Position numbers and translations under genes: made by a program. From positions 1-14,651 of the forward strand of contig JAWOGN010000409.1 in assembly GCA_046496815.1 (NCBI GenBank): a stretch of DNA of 14,651 nucleotides, written 5' to 3'. The stretch comes from JAWOGN01 sp046496815. Lineage in GTDB: Bacteria; Desulfobacterota; DSM-4660; Desulfatiglandales; Desulfatiglandaceae. The notes below the pieces were generated by a model. The model was given only the letters and a program-made list of their open reading frames with translations, searched no databases and was not told the DNA's origin. Below are positions 6,553 to 13,752 of this stretch, piece after piece; the first letter of the stretch is position 1; each line of letters opens with the position of its first letter.

Positions 6553-7515
6553 TTAGTACAGAAAACACGCCACATAATGATCCTCACCGACATCCTTCAA
6601 AATGGGCTCGTGTTTGTCGCATTCGTCCCTTCGGTACCGACATCGGGGGTGGAAATGGCAGCCCGAGGGTGGACTGATGGGACTCGGGACATCTCCTTTG
6701 AGAACCAATCGTTCCTTTTTTGTCTTGGGATCCGGCACCGGAATGGCCGAAAGCAGCGCCTCCGTATAGGGGTGTTTTGCATCCGTGTATAAATCCTTGT
6801 AACCGGCCATCTCCACAATTTTCCCCAGATACATGACGGCGATGCGATCGCAGATATGTTCCACCACGGCCAGGTCGTGAGCAATAATAATATATGAAAG
6901 GTTAAACTCCCCCTGAAGATCGATCAGGAGGTTGATGATCTGGGCTTGAATCGACACATCCAGCGCCGAAACCGGTTCATCGCCGATAATGAGATGCGGG
7001 TTCAGGGCCAGGGCTCGAGCGATCCCGATCCGCTGCCGCTGTCCGCCGGAGAATTCATGGGGATACCGGCGGCCTTGCTCGGGCGAGAGACCCACCTTGT
7101 CCAGCAGAAAAGCAATGCGCTCTTTTCTCTCGGAGCCCGGGTAAACGTGATGGATCTCCATGGGATCGTTGAGAATTTGATTGACCGTCATGCGAGGGTT
7201 GAGCGAGGAGAAGGGATCTTGAAAAATGATCTGCATTTCCCTTTTGAGCCTCCGGAGCTCCGACTTACCGGCCTTGGAAACAGCCTTCTCCTGAAATGTC
7301 ACTTTACCTGAGGTCGGCTCGATCAGTCTCAGGACCGCAAGGCCGGTTGTGGTCTTGCCGCACCCGCTCTCCCCGACCAACCCGATGGTCTCGCCTTTTC
7401 CCAGCGTGAATGAAACTCCGTCCACAGCGTAAACATACCCGACAGTCTTGCTGAAAAGCCCCTTCTTGATCGGGAAATGGACTTTGAGATCTTCAACTGT
7501 GAGCAGATTTTCCAA
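6553..7515 (-). CDS. dppF: Peptide ABC transporter ATP-binding protein, DppF/OppF family
   Basis: Cytoplasmic ATPase subunit that pairs with DppD to power import. Counted from the TTG at 7515 it has 320 residues. Motifs: Walker A GESGCGKT (48-55), Q-loop IFQDPFSSLNP, signature FSGGQRQR (155-162), Walker B LIIGDEP (175-181), H-loop His213 in IIIAHD. The C-terminal oligopeptide-type extension has CHFHPRC and further cysteines (286, 292, 299, 317), as usual in DppF/OppF. I chose the TTG start because AGGAG lies nine bases upstream and the protein then begins MENLLTVEDLKVHF, matching family N-termini. An in-frame GTG at 7599 would overlap dppD by 35 bases and add 28 residues without family character, although an AAGGA also precedes it. 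It lies 49 bases after the dppD stop. Confidence 0.92.
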   Translation of the reverse strand: MENLLTVEDLKVHFPIKKGLFSKTVGYVYAVDGVSFTLGKGETIGLVGESGCGKTTTGLAVLRLIEPTSGKVTFQEKAVSKAGKSELRRLKREMQIIFQDPFSSLNPRMTVNQILNDPMEIHHVYPGSERKERIAFLLDKVGLSPEQGRRYPHEFSGGQRQRIGIARALALNPHLIIGDEPVSALDVSIQAQIINLLIDLQGEFNLSYIIIAHDLAVVEHICDRIAVMYLGKIVEMAGYKDLYTDAKHPYTEALLSAIPVPDPKTKKERLVLKGDVPSPISPPSGCHFHPRCRYRRDECDKHEPILKDVGEDHYVACFLY

Positions 7516-7564
7516 ACTTGCAAACTCCTGTCCACGCAATGGAACGGACTTTCTCGGCACGCCG

Positions 7565-8548
7565 TCAGTACAGCCAGCAACGAACCTGATGGCCGTCACC
7601 CAGGTCCTTGAATTCAGGAATTTTTTCTTTGCATATCCCCTTGGCCGCCGAACACCGGGGAAAAAAGCTGCATCCCGGTGTCAGTTCGTACAGGCTGGGT
7701 ACCATGCCCGATATCTCCTTGAGACGTTGTCGTCCGTGTTGGGACCGGTCCCCCAGCTTCGGAATAGACCGGAGGAGTCCCTGGGAGTACGGGTGCCTTG
7801 GTTCCTCAAAAATAGCGGAGGTTTTTCCCTCCTCTACGACTTTTCCCGCGTACATGACGAGGATACGTTCGGCGATTTCGGCAATGACTCCCAGATCATG
7901 CGTAATCATGATAATGGCCGTATCGTAGTCGTCCTTCAATTGAATCATCAAATCGAGTATCTGCGCCTGAATGGTGACGTCGAGGGCGGTTGTGGGTTCG
8001 TCCGCAATGAGAATCTCCGGGTTACAAGCAAGGGCCATGGCGATCATGGCACGCTGGCGCATCCCGCCTGAAAGCTGATGGGGATATTCGTGGACTCTTT
8101 TTTCAGGCGCGGGGATCTGAACCTTCATGAGCATCTCGATTGAACGCTGCCAGGCTGCGCGCTTGGAATTCCGCTCATGAAGAATAAACATTTCGGAGAT
8201 CTGGTTTCCGATGTTGTAAACGGGATTGAGTGAAGTCATGGGTTCCTGAAAGATCATGGAAATTCGATTCCCGCGGATCGTTCTCATCTTCTCCATGGTC
8301 AAGCCGACAATATCGATATCGTCAAAAAGGATCTTTCCATTGACGATTCTGCCGGGCGGAAACGGGATCAGCCGCATGATGGACTGGGCCGTAACGCTCT
8401 TGCCGCACCCCGACTCTCCTACAATGCCCAGGACTTCTCCCCGGTCAAGATGAAAAGAGACATCATCCACAGCCTTGGCTACGCCCTCAAAGGTGTAAAA
8501 GTAGGTTTTGAGTTCTTCTACCTGGAGGAGATGAGAGTTGCTGTTCAT
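7565..8548 (-). CDS. dppD: Peptide ABC transporter ATP-binding protein, DppD/OppD family
   Basis: Cytoplasmic ATPase subunit of the peptide importer. From the ATG at 8548 it has 327 residues. Motifs: Walker A GESGCGKS (44-51), Q-loop IFQEPMTSLNP (Gln101), signature LSGGMRQR (159-166), Walker B ILIADEP (179-185), H-loop His217 in MITHD. The C-terminal substrate-specific extension contains CSFFPRC and two later cysteines (293, 299, 306, 324), a known feature of DppD/OppD. LSGGM rather than LSGGQ is normal for DppD. A GTG at 8632 in the same frame adds 28 residues but has no ribosome-binding site; the ATG has only a weak one. It is the first transporter gene in this operon, so the order is D-F-A-B-C rather than the common A-B-C-D-F. 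Confidence 0.93.
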   Translation of the reverse strand: MNSNSHLLQVEELKTYFYTFEGVAKAVDDVSFHLDRGEVLGIVGESGCGKSVTAQSIMRLIPFPPGRIVNGKILFDDIDIVGLTMEKMRTIRGNRISMIFQEPMTSLNPVYNIGNQISEMFILHERNSKRAAWQRSIEMLMKVQIPAPEKRVHEYPHQLSGGMRQRAMIAMALACNPEILIADEPTTALDVTIQAQILDLMIQLKDDYDTAIIMITHDLGVIAEIAERILVMYAGKVVEEGKTSAIFEEPRHPYSQGLLRSIPKLGDRSQHGRQRLKEISGMVPSLYELTPGCSFFPRCSAAKGICKEKIPEFKDLGDGHQVRCWLY

Positions 8549-8611
8549 CTTGGCAATCCGACTGATTTCTGTGATCTGTAGGCAAGTGTCGGTTACAGCA
8601 AAAGTGATTTT

Positions 8612-8640
8612 ATCGTTACATTCGAAAATCACAATGTCAA
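8612..8640 (-). promoter_or_regulatory. Candidate promoter upstream of dppD
   Basis: A perfect -35 hexamer TTGACA occupies 8635-8640 on the minus strand. The downstream -10 is poor at ideal spacing: the best hexamers are TGTAAC after 14 bases and GATAAA after 20. It lies immediately downstream of an AT-rich inverted repeat, a common arrangement for regulated promoters. This is a suggestion only. Confidence 0.25.
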
Positions 8641-8642
8641 TG

Positions 8643-8666
8643 AAGTTTTAAGCGGCTTTAAAACTT
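8643..8666. repeat. Perfect 9-bp inverted repeat upstream of dppD, possible operator
   Basis: AAGTTTTAA (8643-8651) and TTAAAACTT (8658-8666) are perfect inverted copies separated by six bases. The repeat lies between the M20 peptidase stop and dppD, directly abutting a TTGACA. It could be a repressor or activator site controlling the transporter half of the cluster, or an RNA hairpin. No T-run follows on the minus strand. Confidence 0.5.
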
Positions 8667-8755
8667 GTTTCAGTAGTAATTAAACCATCGACTCTTGTCG
8701 GATTTCTCTTGTGTTTCCTAACGCTTCACGGTTTCAGTTGTGTGAACCCTAAGGT

Positions 8756-9835
8756 TCATTTCATCTTAGAAACCGCTTCTATGAAGCTTGAAAGATAACC
8801 ATAAAGGGTGGTGAGGCTCGCAATGTTCACGTGCTCGCTTTGAGAGTGCTGGCTTTCATCCCCGTCAGCCCCCCAGACGATCCCCTTGATGCCGTATGCG
8901 GAGAGAAAACGTGCATCACTTGCGCCATGTTCAAATCCCACCTTGGTGTCACCTGCAATTTCCAGCAGCAAGTCCAAATAAGGGGAATTTCCCCCATGAA
9001 ATAGAGGCTCTTTTTCCTCCACCACCAGTTTTCCCTGTATTTCTCGCTGCATTTCCTCGATGAGGGCATCCACGTCGTCATTCTCCGTATAGCGGATGTC
9101 CAAAACAGCTTCCGCGTGATCAGGGACCTGATTGTGGGATTTTCCCCCTTGCACAATACCGAAGTTCAGGGTTCGGTGCCAATGATCCAATGTGGAGCTC
9201 TGGAAAAGGGAACTCAATTTCCGGTAATCCTCAAAAAGCTTTACGATCGCGTTCTCACCCAGCCACGGTCTGGCGCCGTGGGCCGCCTTGCCTTTTGAGA
9301 TAAGTTTCAACGTAAGGAGTCCTTTTTCTTTCACCACGATCTTCTTGAGACCTCCGCCGTCCAGTGCGATGCAGAAATCCGCCTGTATCTTCTTTAGGGC
9401 GTTTTCGGCGCCATGGTACCCGCCGACCTCCTCATCACCGGTAATGAGGATGCCGAATGGAAGATCCTCTTGACCCCCGCCGCTGGCCCGGAGCTTTTCA
9501 AGTGAGTCCTTGAGCAAAGTCAATGAAAGCGCCACGGCGTATTTGTCATCGAGACTTCCCCGGCCGTAAAGTCTTCCATCTTCGATTCGCGGGACAAACA
9601 GGTCGTCGGAGCCTTCGACCACATCAATGTGAGACATGAATAATACCGGGCAAAAACCCGCTTTAGGAAGGACCCGGAGTGAGGGTGTGCCCTGATGGTC
9701 CAGTCGACGGTATTCGGCCTCGCAATCCTTCAAATATGTTTCGATGAAGTCCGCACACCGCACGATCTCTTCCGGATTTGAATGCATTGACTTAAATCGG
9801 ATAAGCGCTTGCGTAAGGTCAATAATTTCATCCAT
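8756..9835 (-). CDS. M20 family zinc metallopeptidase (ArgE/DapE/CPG2-like)
   Basis: Cytoplasmic di-zinc amidohydrolase or peptidase of the M20 family. From the ATG at 9835 it has 359 residues. Visible active-site features: His69 and Asp71 in MSHIDVV, bridging Asp96 in GRGSLDDK, general-base Glu135 and ligand Glu136 in GDEEVGG, Asp159 in ALDGGG, and His335 in SQSEHVNI. The dimerisation (lid) domain lies between about 180 and 285 and includes GKAAHGARPWLGENA, with the family His186. AGGA lies six bases upstream of the ATG; a TTG at 9856 in the same frame is unlikely. No signal peptide. Its place just upstream of the peptide importer suggests it cleaves imported peptides or deacylates N-acyl amino acids. 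The exact substrate is not determinable. Confidence 0.9.
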   Translation of the reverse strand: MDEIIDLTQALIRFKSMHSNPEEIVRCADFIETYLKDCEAEYRRLDHQGTPSLRVLPKAGFCPVLFMSHIDVVEGSDDLFVPRIEDGRLYGRGSLDDKYAVALSLTLLKDSLEKLRASGGGQEDLPFGILITGDEEVGGYHGAENALKKIQADFCIALDGGGLKKIVVKEKGLLTLKLISKGKAAHGARPWLGENAIVKLFEDYRKLSSLFQSSTLDHWHRTLNFGIVQGGKSHNQVPDHAEAVLDIRYTENDDVDALIEEMQREIQGKLVVEEKEPLFHGGNSPYLDLLLEIAGDTKVGFEHGASDARFLSAYGIKGIVWGADGDESQHSQSEHVNIASLTTLYGYLSSFIEAVSKMK

Positions 9836-9941
9836 GGCAATCCTGACTCCCGGCAAAGGGGTTAAAAAACATAAATCGTACTTCCAACAAAACGATGCGG
9901 ATTCAAACCTTCAGAGGAGTCCGGCAAATTGACCCCTGCAG

Positions 9942-12287
9942 TCATTTGTTACGTTCCTTGGAAGGAAAATCCAGGAAGGCGATACCCTGCTGCCCTTCGC
10001 TGTCTTGATAGATGTGCAGGAAACGGCCATTCGCAGCTTCAGGGACGTGTATCACGCGCACGACGGACTCGTAAGGGGCAAAATCCGATGAAAAGGATAA
10101 AAGCTGATTATCGCTGCTTCGAAAAAAGCTCTCTTTGAATATCGTGTCCGGTTGATCAGGGAAAAGGGGGATGGGTACGATTTTTGCCTCGACGAGGTCA
10201 TTGAAAAAATGAGTCCCGGAGGAGACTTCCGGCGTCGCCCCATCCGCTTCAAAAGCGATCTCCGATAGAACCAGCGTGCGGTTGATGTCTTCATATCGGA
10301 CTCGCACCCCAAGGTTTATGTCGTTGCTTCCCCATCGTCCGGGACCAAAAAGCGCATACCGCTTGCCGTCAAGCAATTGGTTGAGACGGCTGACCACCCG
10401 TCCGATGGCCACCTTCTCCTCGAACGTAGTGAGGCGAGCATAGGCCTTCGGATCCACATAAACGATATACTCTATGTCTTTGATAACACGATTAGAAACA
10501 ATACGTGTATTGGTAAAGAGGATGCGGTCGTCGGCAATGCCCGCAGGCAATTCCACCCGTTCGAGTTCTTCGGTGACGGCCAACGATCGGCATTGAAGAA
10601 TATAGAACGTTTCATGATTCCACGCAAATTCAATGTCGACAGGTCGACCATACGCGGATTCCAATCTATGAAGAATCCGTTTCATCAGGGGAACAAACGG
10701 GGTCTTTTCAAGAAGATTGTCAAAGGTGATGCAGGCGTTCCGGATGTCAATCCCCTGCCCCTTGAACAGGGCCGGCGACAAATGCCCCTCGCGATTGAAC
10801 GAGAAGGCATAAAAGAGGTCATCGAGCGGCAGATCCGCAATCAATTCCCGGAAGGAAAGGGATTCGACTTCACCCGATTCAAGATTTAGCGCATCCAGCC
10901 GGCGCTGTGAATACTTGAGGACTTGGTTCGCATCCACTTCCGGTCGAAGCCTCGGATGGCTTAAAGGTATCATGCGAGGATAGTCGGACCCGACACGGTC
11001 TACAGCGCGTGTTCCCAGGCCAAGCACCAATCGAACAATTCCATCTTCCTTTCGGATGCGGGGGGTCCATCTAAAGGGGTTGTGTGAAAATGCAACCCCC
11101 GCTGCGAACGGAAAAAAGACTTTACCCAACCGCCGACCCACCACCTTCTGCACCAGGACGCTCATTTTTTCATCAAAATCAAGGAGATTGTGGTCCCGCC
11201 GGTAAAGGATCGGACTCGGACCGTAAGTGCTCATATGAACCTGTTTAAGCCCCCAGATGAATGCTTTCAGGCGTGAGTCAAGATCTCCCCGATTCGCGAG
11301 GAAAACCGAATCATATTTTCCCGAAAAGGCATAGCCGAAATTGTCCTCCAGCAAGCTGGATGATCTCAGGATCAGCGGATGTTCGCCCACCTTTTTCAGG
11401 AACCCACGGAACATCTCCACCATGTCATCCGGGTAGGCGGCCTTTTCAAAGAGTTGAGAGATCGTTTTGTACTCTTCCTCGATGGCGTCCCGGGTCTTGT
11501 ATTTTTGACTATGAAAATGGTAAAGTCGATTGTAATCAATGAAGTCGGAAAAAATGCCTGAGTTAAAGTAGTAAGATTCCGGTATCTCCACGTATTTCTT
11601 GAATTCCGGGTCCTGCTCCGCAAGCCTGGGTAGAATGATCTTGTACGCCAGGAACATCCCCGCAGCCTTTCCCCCGAATCTGCCCGGTCTCCGGGGGTTC
11701 CAATAGCTGTGGTCAAGCATCTCGTCAATATCACGGATGGTGATATGTTGTTTGGCAATACCGATGAAGGGAAGTTGGTTGGAAACGAAATGATTGATGA
11801 GCGCCACCCTGACGCCCTCCGCTTCGATAGGACTGATAAAGAGGTCCCCCTGCGGGATTTCACAAAAATCCTTTAAAGCATTCTTGATTCGAATCGCCGT
11901 TGCGCCCTCTGCGTTTACCACCCGGGTCAAGTTTCGGAATCGATCCTCCTTCCGCGCCAGGTTGATGTGATTTTCGCACTCTTCCCGGGAGAAGTGTTTT
12001 GCAAAATAGAGGTCCACGAGAGCGTCCGCATAGTCCTTTATGTTTCTTTCGGTGGCAGGCAGTCCTTCACTTTCCAGTTTAGCACACGCTTCTTTTTCCA
12101 GGCTCTCTTTGTCTGCAACCCCCCGGGTGCCGAGGGCTGAAAGAAAGATAGCCCGCATTTCTTCGACAAGATGGGGGTATTGCATCATTTTATTGTAGAG
12201 ACGATAGGCTCGAACGAGATCTATCTCGATTTCAACCGTGCGGTCACGATGAACCGCTGATGAAACAAGGGGATTTTTCACACCCAT
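9942..12287 (-). CDS. Pyruvate phosphate dikinase-like (PEP/pyruvate-binding) protein without recognisable phospho-His domain
   Basis: A 781-residue protein. Residues 1-190 are a poorly characterised, mostly charged region. From about 200 to 570 it resembles the ATP-grasp nucleotide-binding domain of pyruvate phosphate dikinase and PEP synthase: FGGKAAGMFLAYKI (204-217), LRSSSLLEDNFGYAFSGKYD (307-326), VLVQKVVG (378-385), GVAFSHNPF (397-405), and DIEFAW plus FYILQCRS (551-568). The mobile domain with the phosphorylatable His (family pattern GGxTSHAAI) and the PEP-binding barrel are absent. Instead residues 585-781 form another domain with GPGRWGSNDINLGVRVRYED (648-667) and GTHFFNDLVEA (691-701). 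Its ATG overlaps the glutamate dehydrogenase stop by ten bases, implying coupled translation. It may phosphorylate an unknown partner or act in regulation; function is unknown. Confidence 0.8.
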   Translation of the reverse strand: MGVKNPLVSSAVHRDRTVEIEIDLVRAYRLYNKMMQYPHLVEEMRAIFLSALGTRGVADKESLEKEACAKLESEGLPATERNIKDYADALVDLYFAKHFSREECENHINLARKEDRFRNLTRVVNAEGATAIRIKNALKDFCEIPQGDLFISPIEAEGVRVALINHFVSNQLPFIGIAKQHITIRDIDEMLDHSYWNPRRPGRFGGKAAGMFLAYKIILPRLAEQDPEFKKYVEIPESYYFNSGIFSDFIDYNRLYHFHSQKYKTRDAIEEEYKTISQLFEKAAYPDDMVEMFRGFLKKVGEHPLILRSSSLLEDNFGYAFSGKYDSVFLANRGDLDSRLKAFIWGLKQVHMSTYGPSPILYRRDHNLLDFDEKMSVLVQKVVGRRLGKVFFPFAAGVAFSHNPFRWTPRIRKEDGIVRLVLGLGTRAVDRVGSDYPRMIPLSHPRLRPEVDANQVLKYSQRRLDALNLESGEVESLSFRELIADLPLDDLFYAFSFNREGHLSPALFKGQGIDIRNACITFDNLLEKTPFVPLMKRILHRLESAYGRPVDIEFAWNHETFYILQCRSLAVTEELERVELPAGIADDRILFTNTRIVSNRVIKDIEYIVYVDPKAYARLTTFEEKVAIGRVVSRLNQLLDGKRYALFGPGRWGSNDINLGVRVRYEDINRTLVLSEIAFEADGATPEVSSGTHFFNDLVEAKIVPIPLFPDQPDTIFKESFFRSSDNQLLSFSSDFAPYESVVRVIHVPEAANGRFLHIYQDSEGQQGIAFLDFPSKERNK

Positions 12288-13528
12288 CCTCGAAGCTTAC
12301 ACGCCTCGGCCACCCTGGCCACGGACACGAGATAAGCGCCTTGCCGCAGACTCACTTTACGGTTTTGGCTCATTTGATAAACACTCTTAAATGCTCGGGT
12401 CATTTTCTCCTTGAGTCGCCAGTGAATTTCATTGATTTCCCAATAAAGATTGTAGGTGTTCTGAACCTGCTCAAGGTAGGAGACGGTGACCCCGCCGGCA
12501 TTTGCAAGAAAATCGGGTAAATCTATGATTCCTCGCTCAAACAAAATGTCATCCGCTTCGGGGGTTACCGGCCCATTGGCCAGTTCACAGATAATTTTGC
12601 ATTGCAGCCGCGGCGCATTCTCTTCCGTAATGACATTTTCCAAGGCAGACGGGAAAAGCACCGTCACCTCGGTTTCCAAAAGTTCTTCGTTGCTCATATT
12701 TTCTGCCCCGGGAAACTCCTGAAGGCTGCCGTTTCTCAGCTTGTATTCAATCAGGGCTTCCGCATCCATGCCTTTTGGGTTGTAGACACCGCCTTTGGAA
12801 TCCGAGGCGGCCACGACCTTGAGGCCCAGGATACTCTCGCCCAGTCGGGCAGCGTGTTGACCCGCATTCCCAAAACCCTGAATCGCCATGGTTTGCCCCT
12901 TGAGCCGGACGTCGTAGACCTGGGCGGCCTCCTGAGTTATATAGACACCCCCTCTGGCTGTGGCGTCGCCCCGTCCCTGGGACCCACCGATCGGGACCGG
13001 CTTTCCGGTGATCACACCGGGATGTTTCCCGCCCACGATCGTTTCGTACTCATCCATCATCCACGCCATTATTTGAGGCGTGGTATAAACGTCGGGAGCG
13101 GGGACATCCCGGCTGAGACCCAGGGACCGGGCGATCGCTCGGACATAAGCCCGGGCAAGCCGCTCCTTTTCATTTTCAGACAGTTCCTTGGGGTTGCAAA
13201 TGATGCCGCCCTTACCGCCTCCCAGCGGAATATCCACCACCGAAGTCTTCCATGTCATCCAGGCCGCAAGCGCCCGGACCGTATCAACGGTTTCATCCGG
13301 GTGCCACCGGATTCCGCCTTTGGCGGGGCCGCGGGCCGTGTTGTACTGGATACGGAACGCATGGAAGATCTTGGTGGTACCGTCGTCCATCCTTACCGGA
13401 AGGACGACCCTCAATTCGTGCATCGGCCACCGAAGAAACTCATGCGTGGCGTCGTCCAGACCCAATTTTTTCGCAGCGTCATCCAGTTGCTGTTGAGCAA
13501 TCCGAAAGGGATTGAATTTATCACTCAT
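12278..13528 (-). CDS. gdhA: Glutamate dehydrogenase (Glu/Leu/Phe/Val dehydrogenase family)
   Basis: Cytoplasmic NAD(P)-dependent oxidative deamination of glutamate to 2-oxoglutarate and ammonium, reversible. From the ATG at 13528 it has 416 residues, typical of the hexameric enzyme. Visible elements: GPAKGGIRWHP (67-77, Lys70), MTWKTSVVDIPLGGGKGGI (91-109, substrate and catalytic lysines 94 and 106), APDVYT (catalytic Asp146), GRGDATARGG, and the Rossmann motif GFGNAGQHAA (218-227). The C-terminal part has ELANGPVTPEAD and FLANAGGVTVSYLEQ, standard for the family. AAGGAG lies six bases before this ATG; an in-frame ATG at 13543 has none and lies at the predicted transcription start. A TTGACA/TGTAAT promoter precedes it. 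Glutamate is the best guess; leucine-type specificity cannot be fully excluded. Confidence 0.94.
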   Translation of the reverse strand: MSDKFNPFRIAQQQLDDAAKKLGLDDATHEFLRWPMHELRVVLPVRMDDGTTKIFHAFRIQYNTARGPAKGGIRWHPDETVDTVRALAAWMTWKTSVVDIPLGGGKGGIICNPKELSENEKERLARAYVRAIARSLGLSRDVPAPDVYTTPQIMAWMMDEYETIVGGKHPGVITGKPVPIGGSQGRGDATARGGVYITQEAAQVYDVRLKGQTMAIQGFGNAGQHAARLGESILGLKVVAASDSKGGVYNPKGMDAEALIEYKLRNGSLQEFPGAENMSNEELLETEVTVLFPSALENVITEENAPRLQCKIICELANGPVTPEADDILFERGIIDLPDFLANAGGVTVSYLEQVQNTYNLYWEINEIHWRLKEKMTRAFKSVYQMSQNRKVSLRQGAYLVSVARVAEACKLRGWV

Positions 13529-13547
13529 TTCCAGCTCCTTCATTGAG

Positions 13548-13577
13548 ATTACAAAAATCCATTCCTCAAATTGTCAA
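13548..13577 (-). promoter_or_regulatory. Sigma70-like promoter for the glutamate dehydrogenase operon
   Basis: On the minus strand a perfect TTGACA (13572-13577) is followed after 18 bases by TGTAAT (13548-13553), five of six matches to the -10 consensus. Transcription would start near 13541, giving a leader of about a dozen bases that just includes the AAGGAG site. It sits directly upstream of the gene and supports the shorter dehydrogenase start. Confidence 0.65.
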
Positions 13578-13693
13578 TGAAAACGGAAACCCAGAGCTAT
13601 CGAACCGATGTGAAAGCCGCTATCTGTGACGGGTTCTTGCGTCATCTCCCGGGAACAACTGAGGATCGTGCGCCTGGGATTACGCTGATCCAT
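13574..13693 (-). CDS. Possible 39-residue small ORF between the LysM gene and glutamate dehydrogenase
   Basis: An ATG at 13691-13693 is preceded by AGGGAGG four bases upstream and opens a 39-codon frame ending in TGA at 13574-13576. The predicted peptide starts MDQRNPRRTILSCSREM and ends ALGFRFH. It is basic, without a signal peptide or membrane segment, and I recognise no family. The good ribosome-binding site is the only positive evidence; composition is not clearly coding. It could be a real small protein, a leader peptide, or chance. Confidence 0.3.
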   Translation of the reverse strand: MDQRNPRRTILSCSREMTQEPVTDSGFHIGSIALGFRFH

Positions 13694-13730
13694 ATTACCT
13701 CCCTATTCCGAGGCTGCAGAAAAGGAGGAA

Positions 13731-13752
13731 GAGGATCAGCGGCAGGATCCTC
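13731..13752 (-). terminator. Candidate weak terminator at the LysM gene stop
   Basis: GAGGATC (13731-13737) and GATCCTC (13746-13752) pair perfectly over an eight-base loop that begins within the stop codon of the LysM gene. On the minus strand it is followed by a pyrimidine-rich tract TTCCTCCTTTTC rather than a pure T-run. This could end the LysM transcript before the separate dehydrogenase promoter. Confidence 0.35.

Noticed and set aside
9836..9941. Possible promoter between the dikinase-like gene and the M20 peptidase
   Set aside because: TTGAAT and a run of T-rich hexamers are present, but no -35/-10 pair at 16-18 base spacing could be found.
12602..13546. Long plus-strand reading frame (314 codons) opposite glutamate dehydrogenase
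   Set aside because: It mirrors a strongly conserved enzyme gene, has low-complexity His/Arg-rich translation and no ribosome-binding site or recognisable motif.
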